The notes beneath the pieces were generated by a model, which worked only from the letters and a program-made list of their open reading frames with translations, did not search any database and had not been told where the DNA came from. Shown here piece by piece: positions 42,214 through 51,296 of a DNA stretch of 64,000 bases. Each line of letters opens with the position of its first letter. Within the stretch, counting starts at the first letter, position 1. The translations under genes were made by a program, and so were the position numbers. The DNA comes from Desulfonatronum thioautotrophicum (GTDB taxonomy: Bacteria > Desulfobacterota > Desulfovibrionia > Desulfovibrionales > Desulfonatronaceae): positions 389,034-453,033 of the forward strand of contig NZ_JYNO01000004.1 in NCBI RefSeq assembly GCF_000934745.1, given 5' to 3'.

Positions 42214-42389
42214 TCACACTAAATGAAAAAATGATAACTGCTGAAGCACGAAACGATTTTTAACATAACTGTGTTTTGAATAAGTCCATATCCACTAATG
42301 GAAGCTTTATATACTGCTTTTGGCTGGTTGTTTAATTTTCTAGAAACCATTCAGCATATCCTGGGTTAAGAATCGTTCTTGCACTGGAT
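42214..42389. other. Intergenic
   Basis: AT-rich spacer. Nothing recognised before the element-B copy. Confidence 0.35.
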
Positions 42390-42496
42390 ACCCGCCTTCG
42401 CGGGTATGACTGATTCGAAGATGGCATGACAAAACAAGTCATTCCCGCGAAGGCGGGAATCCAGGCCGCTTTCGCACGGATGAGCTGAATAGTTAC
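42390..42496 (+). repeat. Element B copy, left end lost
   Basis: TACCCGCCTTCGCGGGTATG, CTGATTCGAAGATGGCATG, CATTCCCGCGAAGGCGGGAA, and the intact right end CTGAATAGTTAC. It supplies the uninterrupted target sequence used to place the intron. Confidence 0.78.
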
Positions 42497-42587
42497 CGAT
42501 TAATTTTTCAGTCTAAACGAGTATAAAGCAGGGTATTCTCTAAAATAAACGCTCGCACAAGAACTTAAACGCACAGGTGCTCTCGAC

Positions 42588-43508
42588 ATGCGTCAACCAT
42601 TATCGATCTATGCTCGTTACGCAACGATACAATCCCAAATATTTGCAACAAGGGTTATTCGGAAGCTTACCAAGTGGGGCATACTCAAGGCAAATCAAGA
42701 CCCTGCAACACCACGGTCAAAGCGGCCGTGGATTGAACTGGCCGAAGTCGAGAACGTGCTCGATAATTTGGGCATTGAGCACGGTGATCGCGTCCTGGTG
42801 CATAGCGGTATCAGCAATCTTGGAAAAATCCGAGGCGGTGCCGCAGGTCTTTTGGCGCTTTTGCAAAAGAAGGTCGGCCCTGAAGGGCTGCTGCTTTTTC
42901 CCGTTTTTCCTTTTAACAGCCTGATGCTTTCATACCTCCAAACACAACCGGAGTTCAGTGCCCAAACGTCGCCGAGCAAAATGGGTACGTTGACCGAGGT
43001 TGTATTGCGAACTCCGGGCAGGGTCCGTAGCGTTCACCCGACACATTCCGTGGCAGGTTTCGGGACGCAAGCGCATTTTTACCTGGGTGAGCATCATCAG
43101 GACGAAACCCCCTTTGGCCCGCATTCCCCATTCCGGCGCATTGCGGAAAATGCCGGAAAAATTCTTCTCCTCGGAGTCGGGTTGCGGAGCGCCACGAGCC
43201 TGCATGTTACGGAGGATCGCATGGGAGGTGAATTCCCGGTCAACGTTTACCTTGACCGCCCATTCACCGTTTCCTGCTCTTCAGATAACGGAGAAACGTA
43301 TCTGGTGAAAACATCCTGCCATGATCCGTTTATATCCGGAGTGCGCGACGGAAATCTTGTGGAAGAGGATTTTCTGAGCCAGGGCATCTATAAGAAAATA
43401 GCCCTCGGCAACCATTTCGCGGGAATTCTTGACGCGCGGGCCATGGATACGCGCCTGGAGCATCTGGCCCGCAAGGGCATAACGATTTACGGCAAACTCT
43501 GGGGATGA
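42588..43508 (+). CDS. AAC(3)-family N-acetyltransferase (first)
   Basis: A 306-residue member of the antibiotic N-acetyltransferase (AAC(3)/YokD) family, using acetyl-CoA. Seen: GDRVLVHSGISNLGKIRGGA, LLLFPVFPFNSLMLSYLQTQ, SVHPTHSVAGFG with the catalytic-type His, and ETPFGPHSPFRRIAENAGKI. Many members in polysaccharide clusters acetylate amino sugars rather than drugs (family knowledge). It converges with a second family member, their 3' ends overlapping by 22 bp. The start is uncertain as no clear ribosome site is seen. Confidence 0.82.
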   Translation: MRQPLSIYARYATIQSQIFATRVIRKLTKWGILKANQDPATPRSKRPWIELAEVENVLDNLGIEHGDRVLVHSGISNLGKIRGGAAGLLALLQKKVGPEGLLLFPVFPFNSLMLSYLQTQPEFSAQTSPSKMGTLTEVVLRTPGRVRSVHPTHSVAGFGTQAHFYLGEHHQDETPFGPHSPFRRIAENAGKILLLGVGLRSATSLHVTEDRMGGEFPVNVYLDRPFTVSCSSDNGETYLVKTSCHDPFISGVRDGNLVEEDFLSQGIYKKIALGNHFAGILDARAMDTRLEHLARKGITIYGKLWG

Positions 43509-44497
43509 TCGTGTCGAACAACACACAAGACCTTGGCGATACTCGATGCAACATCCCCAGCAATTCGTTCAATCCAGGGCTGGACATGCACCGCCATTAT
43601 TTCACACCCCTTGATCCGGGCCTGTCTGTATATTTTCTGTGCAAGAAAATCGTCGTGCCGGTTGAGCAGAACGTCTCGGGACTCTGGATTTTCAATCTCC
43701 TCTAAAACATCTTTCCCGTGTTTTTCCGGAAACAGCAGGCAATAATCCGGAAACCAGATAAATTGCAGCCCCTTGTTGTTCTTTCCCGCCATGGCTACGT
43801 ACAGCGGCACTCTGGGTTGATGCACGCTGACCTGGTAGGTTCTGAGCCTCCCCTTCTCGTCCAGTCCGTCAACCAAGGCCGGTTCGTCCAGAAACAGGTT
43901 GGGCATGGCCACCTTTTCCTGAATACAATGGACAATGCTCGCGTTGTTGGTGTTGATCAGCAGCAGGTAGGCGTCCTTGTCCCAGGCAAATCGGCCGTAG
44001 GCCGAATCTGGTCCGAACGGGGTCGGGCAGTTCTCGCTGCCTTCCAGAAGCTCCTGGGCCCTGGGGCCGATGGCTGCGCAGGAATGAGTAGGGTGGATGC
44101 CGCGAATTGTTCCCGGCATATTGCGCAGGGTTTCGGAAAGCAGACCGCTTTTGGACGGGGTGTGGGTGGGATCAAACGGGCCGGGCTGTGACCTGATGTG
44201 CTCCAGCATGGTTCCGGAAAAGGGGAAGGTGGGCATGATGATGGTGCAACCGGGCACAGCCTCTTGAAGGGCCAGAATAACGGCCCTCGGCCCACCAACA
44301 ATATGGCCCAGCCCTCTCAGGCTGCTGTGAATGCAGATCACCGACCCTTCTGGAATGCCCAACGAGACAAAACCCTGCCGCATGGCCGCGGGGGTCGTTC
44401 GGTTGAATGTCCTGCTTTCAAAACCAAACAAGGTGCTCTTGATTCCTCTGGGGAAAAAATAGTTCTTAACCTGATTTAGCAATCTCACACCTGGCAC
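43487..44497 (-). CDS. AAC(3)-family N-acetyltransferase (second)
   Basis: A 336-residue relative of the gene at 42588. Seen: VICIHSSLRGLGHIVGGPRA, TIIMPTFPFSGTMLEHIRSQ, GIHPTHSCAAIGPRAQELLE (catalytic-type His) and PTPFGPDSAYGRFAWDKDAY. A 66-bp piece of this gene recurs at 48845-48910. Upstream lies a 57-bp remnant of the end of the gene at 48932. Inference: it once sat directly after a copy of that gene and acetylates a sugar of the surface polysaccharide. Confidence 0.82.
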   Translation of the reverse strand: MPGVRLLNQVKNYFFPRGIKSTLFGFESRTFNRTTPAAMRQGFVSLGIPEGSVICIHSSLRGLGHIVGGPRAVILALQEAVPGCTIIMPTFPFSGTMLEHIRSQPGPFDPTHTPSKSGLLSETLRNMPGTIRGIHPTHSCAAIGPRAQELLEGSENCPTPFGPDSAYGRFAWDKDAYLLLINTNNASIVHCIQEKVAMPNLFLDEPALVDGLDEKGRLRTYQVSVHQPRVPLYVAMAGKNNKGLQFIWFPDYCLLFPEKHGKDVLEEIENPESRDVLLNRHDDFLAQKIYRQARIKGCEIMAVHVQPWIERIAGDVASSIAKVLCVVRHDHPQSLP

Positions 44498-44541
44498 CGT
44501 ATCAGTTGAAAATCGTATTCTGCCGTATTTTCGTGGTGATA
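44485..44541 (-). pseudogene. 3' remnant of the beta-propeller-like gene
   Basis: Encodes MYHHENTAEYDFQLIRCQV and a stop, matching the final residues (TPENTEKYDFQLIRCQV) of the protein at 48932-50002. It overlaps the start of the AAC(3) gene. Confidence 0.8.
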
Positions 44542-44689
44542 CATAACTGTTCTGTCTGTTTGAACCTGCATTATCACACCCTGGGATTCCAGATCCAGCT
44601 GCCTGCGTCGTTGAACCGACTTGGGAGAATCCAAAGGCCTTGTCCCATGGCAGGCGTTTTTTTCGCGTTCTCTGCGTTGCGGCGGTGAA

Positions 44690-45757
44690 TCACGTCGTGC
44701 CGTCCGCAAGTTTCGGCGCCGCAGGCGGGTTCCATCGAGCTGCCAGCCAATCCCGCAGCCGGCGGGGCTGGAGGACGTGACGAAGGACCTCCGAAAAGAG
44801 GGCCAGGCCCAAGTAGTAGATCGCCAGGTTGACCAGGATGCGCACCGGCCCCGGTTGAACGACGGCGTGCACGTAGGGAGACAGCGCAAAGATCAGCGGC
44901 ATTTGAAGCAGAAAGACAACCAGCGTATTGCGGGCCAGGAAGCGGACCAGACCAAAATCGCCCAGATGCCGTGTAACCTGAAACACGAGCCAGGTGGCGC
45001 CCAGGTACAGCGCACTCACGCAGGCAGAGGTCAGAAGCAACGAAGACGCCTGGCCACCGGCGACCACGCGGCCAAAGGGAAAGCCGGGCAGCAGGGAGAA
45101 CTGTTGGATGGCCGGCGACCAGATGAAGAACAGCCCGGTCAGCAGGGTCACACCGACTGCCAAGGTCCACCGCGGCGGCGGCTCCTTCCAGCGCTGGCCC
45201 GCCGCCATGCCTGCCAGGAAGACCGTGATCCAGTTGGTCAACAGCATATAGGCGATGTAATCCGTGTGCGCCGCAAACAGCAGAGCACGCACCGCGATCT
45301 CGATGCCTGCGCTCGCGACCAGCATCCATGCCCGAATTCGCCAATGCCGGGCCAACACAAACCAGAGCAGCAACAAGTGCAGATAGGTGCCCAGGTACCA
45401 CAGGGACGGGTTGGCGGGGTAGAAATTAAACACGACGTTCACGCCACCCAGCAGCGGCAGGTAGTTGCTCTTGTTCAGGGTGCCGCTGTGCACCAGCATG
45501 ATGGCGCTCAGACACACGGCGCACAGTCCGCCGAACAGGTATACGTCAAACAAGCGGTTGTATACGACCCGCCCAGGCCGGCGCTGATCCCGCGCCAGAA
45601 CGAAACCCAGGACGAAGAAGAACAAGGCGACACCCAGTTGCTTGGGCGTCGCCGGGAAGACCGTCTGCGCGCTGGTCCCGCCGGTGTGCCCCAGGACAAT
45701 CAGCAACATCCCCAGACACTTCAGCCAGTCGATGCACGTCAACCGGGGCGTCGTCAC
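44690..45757 (-). CDS. Acyltransferase family 3 membrane protein
   Basis: A 355-residue protein with about ten hydrophobic segments. Seen: LTCIDWLKCLGMLLIVLGHT with the catalytic His of the acyltransferase-3/OafA family, then ALFFFVLGFVLARDQRRPGR. It lacks the SGNH domain. Known: such proteins O-acetylate sugars of LPS or exopolysaccharide at the membrane. Part of the five-gene GC-rich cassette, overlapping the hexapeptide gene stop. Last gene of the cassette. Confidence 0.86.
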   Translation of the reverse strand: MTTPRLTCIDWLKCLGMLLIVLGHTGGTSAQTVFPATPKQLGVALFFFVLGFVLARDQRRPGRVVYNRLFDVYLFGGLCAVCLSAIMLVHSGTLNKSNYLPLLGGVNVVFNFYPANPSLWYLGTYLHLLLLWFVLARHWRIRAWMLVASAGIEIAVRALLFAAHTDYIAYMLLTNWITVFLAGMAAGQRWKEPPPRWTLAVGVTLLTGLFFIWSPAIQQFSLLPGFPFGRVVAGGQASSLLLTSACVSALYLGATWLVFQVTRHLGDFGLVRFLARNTLVVFLLQMPLIFALSPYVHAVVQPGPVRILVNLAIYYLGLALFSEVLRHVLQPRRLRDWLAARWNPPAAPKLADGTT

Positions 45758-46419
45758 GTTGCGGCTCCGGTTTGATCCCGGCTAACCGCTCGATCCGTGG
45801 AGCAGTGGGTCTCTGGAGGCGGCGGGGGCGAAACGTCCAGGCGCCGCACGAACCGGGCGGGGTTGCCCGCCACCAACACATGGTCCGGAACCGAAGCCGA
45901 CACCACCGCACCGGCGGCGACCATCGCCCCGGAACCGATGTCCGCCATGACAATGGCCCCTTCGCCCAGCCAACTATACTCGCCGATGTGCGTCATCCTC
46001 GACTGCGAACGGTCGGCTGGTCCCCAATGGCCGTGTTCGTCCAAAGAGTGCAGTTGGCCACTGCTCAGCACACTTGCCCGGCTACCGATCAGGCAGCCCG
46101 TGTGCAGCCACGCGCAGCCGATCAGGGTATAGCTGCCGACATAGACCCCGGATTCTACGTGGGCCGTGCGGTGCGTGAAGTATGTCCCGTATCCGAGGTA
46201 ACACGCGGCGGAGCACGATGACAGGGTCAGCCGATAAAACGCTCGGCGCAGGTAGACGCCGGGCAGACCGGGCACGAGCGCGAAGAACTGCCCCCAGAAC
46301 AAGAACAGCTCTTCGCCCACCGGGTGCAGCCGGCGTTCGAGCCAGCACAGCACGGCGCAAGGGTACGCCAGCACCAGACTGACCCCATTCCCGCAACGTT
46401 TGCACAAGTTTCGGAGCAT
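45754..46419 (-). CDS. Hexapeptide-repeat acyltransferase
   Basis: A 221-residue left-handed beta-helix transferase. Seen: repeats such as VESGVYVGSYTLIGCAWLHT, GEGAIVMADIGSGAMVAAGA, VVSASVPDHVLVAGNPARFV, with the loop RMTHIGEYSWLGEG typical of sugar O-acetyltransferases. An N-terminal region with hydrophobic stretches (EELFLFWGQFFALVPGLPGV) is unusual and may attach it to the membrane. The start at 46419 is chosen at the fold boundary. It overlaps the acyltransferase gene by four bases and follows the ligase gene by eight, so the five genes form one operon. Confidence 0.85.
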   Translation of the reverse strand: MLRNLCKRCGNGVSLVLAYPCAVLCWLERRLHPVGEELFLFWGQFFALVPGLPGVYLRRAFYRLTLSSCSAACYLGYGTYFTHRTAHVESGVYVGSYTLIGCAWLHTGCLIGSRASVLSSGQLHSLDEHGHWGPADRSQSRMTHIGEYSWLGEGAIVMADIGSGAMVAAGAVVSASVPDHVLVAGNPARFVRRLDVSPPPPPETHCSTDRAVSRDQTGAAT

Positions 46420-46427
46420 TGTGCCAG

Positions 46428-47756
46428 TCACCTGCGGCGTTTGAAGCGTTCGGTATACAGGGGGCTGTCCGTCAGTTGGACGCGGGCCGGGACGGCATAG
46501 GGCGGCAACTGGTTCCGGCAGTGCTGCCGCATGCGCAGCTTGAATTCCGGGAGCGGTTCGGGCCGAGTCAGTTTTACGGTGGCGGACACAATCTGGCCGG
46601 TCAGCGGGTGTGGCTCCCCCCGGACGGCGACGTCGGCGACCCCGGCCAAGTCCAGCAGCACGCTCTCCACCTCGGCCGGGAACACCTTGCTGCCGCCGAC
46701 GTTGATGATCTCGCTGTCCCGCCCCAGGATCCGCAGCCAATCCCCGTCCACCTCGACACGATCGCCCGTATCCAGGAAGCCGTCGGCATCAAACGGGTTG
46801 GGCGCATTCAGGTAGCCCAGCATGGCCGACCGGGCGCGGACCCACAATCGTCCGTCGACGACCTTGGTTTCGAAGCCCTCCCCGCCCACCCGCACCCAAA
46901 GCGATCCGGAATCACGCGACTTGGAACGCAGGATCCCAAACTCCGTCATGCCATAGGTCTGTTGGAGCTTCACGTCCGGAAATGCCTCGTGCAAACGCTG
47001 CAGCGTGCTGAGCGGCATCGGCTCGGTGCCGTAGGTGATCAGATGCAGCGACGACAAATCATGCCGCTGGTATTCTTCGCTCAGCAACAGCAGGTTCAGA
47101 AAGGTGGGCGAGGTGGGAAGCAGTTCCACTCGGTGGCGGGCGATCGCGGCGCAAACCGCTGCCGCCGAACGTTCGGACGGTACCACCACTGTCCCGCCAT
47201 TGGCCAAAGCGTATAAGAGCGTATTCACACCGCCGATGTGATCCAATTGCAGGAAGACCAGCGTCCGCAACTGCCGTCGCGGCGTGTGGAATTTCTCCAA
47301 CAAAGGTACGCAGTCGTGGACCGCCGCCTTGTTCTCGCCGGTCGACCCGGACGTGAACAGGACCAATCCCGGGTGACCGGCCTCGCGCAATTGCCGGTAC
47401 AGCGGATGGTCGGCAGCAGTGCCGGTCCGCGTCAACCGACATTCGTCGCAATCCAGTTCGATCCGCCATTCGACTTGGGCCGACGTCAGGAACTTTGCAT
47501 GGCGGACTTTGGAATCCGAGGACAAGGGTACGGCGATATGCCGCGCCTGGATCACCGCCAAGAAGGCTGCGATCGTGTCCGTGGCGTACTCGCCTTCGAC
47601 GCTGACCACACTGCCCGGCGGCATCGCGGCATTCGCCAAACGCCGACGCCAGCCATGAAATCGCGACAGCAGTTCCGAGTAGGACGTGGTCTCTTCGCCC
47701 CGCGCCACAGCCAACGAATCCCCGTGTTTTTCCAATTGATCAATGAGGTAGTCCAT
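46428..47756 (-). CDS. AMP-forming acyl ligase (acyl-ACP/CoA synthetase-like)
   Basis: A 442-residue ANL-superfamily enzyme that activates a carboxylate with ATP and loads it on a thiol. Seen: LVLFTSGSTGENKAAVHDCV (P-loop; usual PK replaced by NK), QQTYGMTEFGILRSK, DTGDRVEVDGDWLRILGRDS, EIINVGGSKVFPAEVESVLL, and C-terminal ERFKRR with the late Lys. Context with an ACP and a reductase suggests loading onto the ACP at 48458. The acid is unknown. Shorter than typical (about 500), mainly in the N-terminal subdomain. Confidence 0.86.
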   Translation of the reverse strand: MDYLIDQLEKHGDSLAVARGEETTSYSELLSRFHGWRRRLANAAMPPGSVVSVEGEYATDTIAAFLAVIQARHIAVPLSSDSKVRHAKFLTSAQVEWRIELDCDECRLTRTGTAADHPLYRQLREAGHPGLVLFTSGSTGENKAAVHDCVPLLEKFHTPRRQLRTLVFLQLDHIGGVNTLLYALANGGTVVVPSERSAAAVCAAIARHRVELLPTSPTFLNLLLLSEEYQRHDLSSLHLITYGTEPMPLSTLQRLHEAFPDVKLQQTYGMTEFGILRSKSRDSGSLWVRVGGEGFETKVVDGRLWVRARSAMLGYLNAPNPFDADGFLDTGDRVEVDGDWLRILGRDSEIINVGGSKVFPAEVESVLLDLAGVADVAVRGEPHPLTGQIVSATVKLTRPEPLPEFKLRMRQHCRNQLPPYAVPARVQLTDSPLYTERFKRRR

Positions 47757-47760
47757 CGCT

Positions 47761-48465
47761 TTAACCTATCCCTCCCAAGTAAATTACCTGGCCAGTGATC
47801 ATCCTGCTGGCAGGACTCAGGTAGAAATCCACCACATGGACAACGTCTCGAGGCTCGGCCCACTGCCGGACCGCTTGCCGGTCGATCAAGGCTTGCAGCT
47901 TGTCCTCGGGCACATTCCGAATCAAATCGGTGCGGATCGGACTCGGCCCCACGGCGTTGCAGGTGATGCCCAATGGGCCCACTTCCTTGGCCAGAATCCG
48001 CGTGAACATTTCCAATGCGGCTTTCGCCGCGGCATAGATCGCTTCACCCTCCAGACGCAACGGCACGGCCACGGTCGTCATATTCACAATCCGGCCCGCG
48101 GGCGAATCGCGCAGCAGCCGAATCGCCCCGTGGGTCATCTGGAAAGCGGCCAGGAAATTCACGTCCATCATTCGCTGGGCCGTGTCGGCGGGCGTCAGCG
48201 CCACTGGCAGCATCCGGCCCACGCCCGCGTTGTTGATCAGAACGTCCAAGCCACGCAACGTCTGCCGGACCTGCTGGAACACGCGCCGCACGTCCGCCGG
48301 GTCGGTCACGTCGGCCTGGAGATGCGTGTAGCGCTCGTGCTGGATAGCCGTCTCGCCGCGGGCACAGCCCACAACCCGGTCGCCCTGCGCCAGCAAATGT
48401 TCGGCCAAGGCCCGGCCCAACCCGCGGCTGGTTCCGGTGATCAACGTCCGGCGTAGGTCACTCAT
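47761..48465 (-). CDS. SDR-family 3-oxoacyl-ACP reductase-like
   Basis: A 234-residue short-chain dehydrogenase. Seen: ITGTSRGLGRALAEHLLAQG (NAD(P) glycine motif), LDVLINNAGVG, and the catalytic YAAAK. The usual catalytic Ser position is in RIVNMTTVAVPLR, where Thr replaces Ser. Overlaps the ACP stop by eight bases and ends four bases before the ligase start. Inference: reduces the keto group of an ACP-bound acyl chain before transfer to sugar. Confidence 0.86.
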   Translation of the reverse strand: MSDLRRTLITGTSRGLGRALAEHLLAQGDRVVGCARGETAIQHERYTHLQADVTDPADVRRVFQQVRQTLRGLDVLINNAGVGRMLPVALTPADTAQRMMDVNFLAAFQMTHGAIRLLRDSPAGRIVNMTTVAVPLRLEGEAIYAAAKAALEMFTRILAKEVGPLGITCNAVGPSPIRTDLIRNVPEDKLQALIDRQAVRQWAEPRDVVHVVDFYLSPASRMITGQVIYLGGIG

Positions 48466-48778
48466 GGTTACTATCTGCCGCGCGAAGCCCTTCGATATAC
48501 GCGATTAACGTCGAGACGCTCAGGAAAGGACTGCGCTGCTGTGACATGGCCCGTTCGTCGCTCAGCGAGATCTCCCAGCCCTCGTCGCGGAAGGCTTCCT
48601 CAATGTCGATCAGCAGAGATACCAGCCCCAAAGAATCCAGCGGACTGCCCCGCCCGAACAGCACCGAATCCACCGACACAGGCAGCTGCGCATCAGGTTG
48701 CCGCGCCTGGTTAAGGTTCTTGATCGCCTGCAACACAACCGACTCTATCAAGCTGTATTCGATAGTCTTTTCATTCAT
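48458..48778 (-). CDS. Acyl carrier protein, cassette
   Basis: A 106-residue carrier protein. Seen: VDSVLFGRGSPLDSLGLVSL with the phosphopantetheine Ser in DSLGL, followed by LIDIEEAFRDEGWEISLSDE. An N-terminal helix and a C-terminal helix complete the fold; it is longer than housekeeping ACPs (about 78 aa). First gene of the GC-rich acyl cassette, followed by the reductase, ligase and transferases, all closely spaced. Confidence 0.86.
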   Translation of the reverse strand: MNEKTIEYSLIESVVLQAIKNLNQARQPDAQLPVSVDSVLFGRGSPLDSLGLVSLLIDIEEAFRDEGWEISLSDERAMSQQRSPFLSVSTLIAYIEGLRAADSNHE

Positions 48779-48844
48779 TGTTCAGTTCCTGTAATGTTGG
48801 AGGGCTGAAGGCCGGTTCGAACTAAAACAGGTTGGACATGTCGA

Positions 48845-48910
48845 CCCTTTCTTGAATACACAGGACTATTACTCGCGTTATTGGTGTTGATCAGCAGCAG
48901 ACAAGCGCCC
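48845..48910 (-). pseudogene. Internal remnant of the second AAC(3) gene
   Basis: Shares TTGGTGTTGATCAGCAGCAG and flanking sequence with 43913-43980 inside the AAC(3) gene at 43487. It lies directly downstream of the beta-propeller-like gene, the mirror image of the remnant at 44485. Confidence 0.75.
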
Positions 48911-48931
48911 CTCTATACTCACACCATATAC

Positions 48932-50002
48932 TCACACTTGGCACCGTATCAGTTGAAAATCATACTTTTCCGTATTTTCAGGGGTGATGAAAATCTGCTC
49001 ACACCCTTCTCCCTTGGGAAAATTCAGGGTGGCGTACCGGGTCCTGTTTTTACGACCGGAAGGCTTGAAGGGGAACGAAAACTTCTTTTTCCACTCCAAG
49101 CCATCCTTGGAGATCCACAAATCCGCACTCTCCTGCATCCCATCCCGGGAGGCAGCCTCGTAGGTCGTGCCCAGGGCAAACAGGCCATTGGCCAAGCGCA
49201 TGGAGTAATAGGCCGGTTTTTGGATATACGCCAGCTTTACCGGAGCCTTGTCCCCGAATCGGTATTTATAAATGTAATTGTCCGCATATGAGGGAGAATC
49301 CTGGCCGGCATCAGATCCCCAGACAAGGCAGTCTTCCAGAGGAAAAAGACTGATCATCCTCCAGACCTGGCTGCCCCCATTGAACAGATGAACGCTTTTG
49401 AAGTCGTCATCGGTATAATACAGCCCAGACTCCTGGTCTGAATCCCCGGTGCAGATCCAGAGTCGTTTCCGGTAGGGGTCAGGTACGATGGAATGGACAT
49501 GCTTGATGGCGCCTTCAGGGAATTGGTAGCAAACCTCCCAGTCTTTCCCGTCATTCATTCCCCTGATAATCCTGACAGCGTAGGGTCTGTCGTTGTTGTA
49601 TTCTCCGAAATAAATCCTATCGCTACGCTCATCAACAACCAGGCCGCCGGACAAGGGACCTTTTATCCCCTTGAGATCAAAAACCCGCTTGGCGAGGCCT
49701 CCCGAGCCTGTATATCGATATATTGCGTCATACAGAGCAATGACGGTGCCGCTTTTGACGACGACGACATGGCTGATGCCGATATTTCTGCGAAGAGATC
49801 GGACGAGGCTGGTTCTGAGTACAGTATCCTTGATTTTGCTTTTCAAAGACCGATCCGGAGGCTCAAGGCGGCAGACGGTCTGCCAAGTGTCCCCACTGTC
49901 ATTACTTCCATAGACGAAATGATCCTCACTTGCGTAAAGCGATCCATTCTTAAAATACTGGGGCATGAGCCTGTCTTTCACAGCAACAACGTGTTGTGAC
50001 AT
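48932..50002 (-). CDS. Beta-propeller/BNR-like protein of the polysaccharide cluster
   Basis: A 356-residue protein rich in repeated beta-strand motifs with Asp-box-like turns: VYGSNDSGDTWQTVCRLEP, RGMNDGKDWEVCYQFPEGA, LWICTGDSDQESGLYYTDDD, LWISKDGLEWKKKFSFPFK. The S-x-D-x-G-x-x-W pattern is that of BNR/sialidase-type repeats. No signal peptide is obvious. Known: similar proteins occur in capsule and O-antigen clusters without assigned function. Followed by a remnant of an AAC(3) gene, and its own 3' end is duplicated at 44485. Confidence 0.7.
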   Translation of the reverse strand: MSQHVVAVKDRLMPQYFKNGSLYASEDHFVYGSNDSGDTWQTVCRLEPPDRSLKSKIKDTVLRTSLVRSLRRNIGISHVVVVKSGTVIALYDAIYRYTGSGGLAKRVFDLKGIKGPLSGGLVVDERSDRIYFGEYNNDRPYAVRIIRGMNDGKDWEVCYQFPEGAIKHVHSIVPDPYRKRLWICTGDSDQESGLYYTDDDFKSVHLFNGGSQVWRMISLFPLEDCLVWGSDAGQDSPSYADNYIYKYRFGDKAPVKLAYIQKPAYYSMRLANGLFALGTTYEAASRDGMQESADLWISKDGLEWKKKFSFPFKPSGRKNRTRYATLNFPKGEGCEQIFITPENTEKYDFQLIRCQV

Positions 50003-50014
50003 AGTGATTTGATA

Positions 50015-51196
50015 TTAACTGCCAAAGGTTTGATTTAAGATTTCTTCGATCTTATCAACCCGTTTATCCCAAGAATTATCCGCGGCAACTTTTTGTCTAC
50101 TTTCGATGGAACCAATCCCCCCGGAAAAAGCACGCTCTATAGCTGAAATCCACTCATCACGAGATCTTGCAATATCACAAACATGAGCAAAAGGCCTTAC
50201 CGCATCAATATCAGCCGAAACCACTGGCTTACCAACGGCAAGATACTCATGTAATTTTAATGGATATCCAGCTACCCACCATCCTCCTCCACCGCTACGA
50301 TAACACATTGTGTTTACATTCATATTTGCCATGTATGTAGGAAGTTCTGGTACATTCTTTTGGCCTAAAAAGTGAACATTGGGCAGACTACTGCACAACT
50401 CCCAACCACTCCGGCTGTAATCATCACCCCATTCTTCAGCAGTGGTGGGCACAACCCGGCCTATGAATATCCAATTCCATTCAGGTCTTTTCTGGGCTAT
50501 TTCCGCAACTAAATTAAGATCAACTTTTCTTGTTATATTACCTGTATAACCTATGCGTGGTTCTGGAATTAAGTTTAAATCGCTTGGACATGGCTGGTTA
50601 ATATCACTCATAAATAAGGATACATCAGCGCCGTTATGTACAATTTGTGTTTTGTTTTGAGCTTCGCTCGGTAGAAGATCCGCCATTTTTTGCGTGACAG
50701 CGAAAATGACAGAAGATTTTTGAACTAGATTTTTTTCTTTTTCCGCGACATCAGCATTCCAGCTTTTTGAAAGAGAATATGCGTCATAAACAAAATATAC
50801 TATGTTTTTAATTTTAGAAGTATCAACATAAGGAAGGAATGAAGGGTTAAAAACGAAAAGTATTTCATTGCTAGAAATTTTGTTTGACTTTATAGCCGCT
50901 TTTCGCATCAAAGTGATGTGCTTCTTGATTATGTATTTGTCCCAATTTTGAAATCTAGGCCAGCGTAATGCAAATTTTCCAGGTAAAACAATTTTAATAT
51001 TATCTCTGTCTATATATTTTGAAAACCATGGGGCAACCCGCATTTTTTCTGATTTTCTATCCCAAATATTGAGTGCACCATTGGAATACACAACATTATG
51101 TCCTCTTAATCCAAGACGCGACAAAATTTGTTGTCTGTTCATCCATGGGCCAGTCCACAGATTGTTTGCAAATGAATAAAAACTAAATTTTTGCAT
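50015..51196 (-). CDS. Glycosyltransferase family 4-type protein
   Basis: A 393-residue GT-B enzyme, AT-rich (well below the cassette next to it). Seen: LNLIPEPRIGYTGNITRKVD, WNWIFIGRVVPTTAEEWGDD, LPNVHFLGQKNVPELPTYMA, MNVNTMCYRSGGGGWWVAGY, PLKLHEYLAVGKPVVSADID, with the late Glu in the nucleotide-binding EX7E region (KLHEYLAVGKPVVS). Sugar unknown. It lies 12 bp upstream of the propeller-like gene. Probably acquired with its AT-rich neighbours. Confidence 0.87.
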   Translation of the reverse strand: MQKFSFYSFANNLWTGPWMNRQQILSRLGLRGHNVVYSNGALNIWDRKSEKMRVAPWFSKYIDRDNIKIVLPGKFALRWPRFQNWDKYIIKKHITLMRKAAIKSNKISSNEILFVFNPSFLPYVDTSKIKNIVYFVYDAYSLSKSWNADVAEKEKNLVQKSSVIFAVTQKMADLLPSEAQNKTQIVHNGADVSLFMSDINQPCPSDLNLIPEPRIGYTGNITRKVDLNLVAEIAQKRPEWNWIFIGRVVPTTAEEWGDDYSRSGWELCSSLPNVHFLGQKNVPELPTYMANMNVNTMCYRSGGGGWWVAGYPLKLHEYLAVGKPVVSADIDAVRPFAHVCDIARSRDEWISAIERAFSGGIGSIESRQKVAADNSWDKRVDKIEEILNQTFGS

Positions 51197-51296
51197 ACAA
51201 AATATTATAAAAATTTAAAATCTCAAAAAAACAAAGTTTATTTAAAAAGTAATCTGATAATTCGCATATAAAAAAAATTTTTTGATAATATAACTC

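Noticed and set aside
44574..45401. 275-codon minus-strand frame
   Set aside because: Alternative frame of the acyltransferase gene, Arg/Gly-rich, no hydrophobic pattern.
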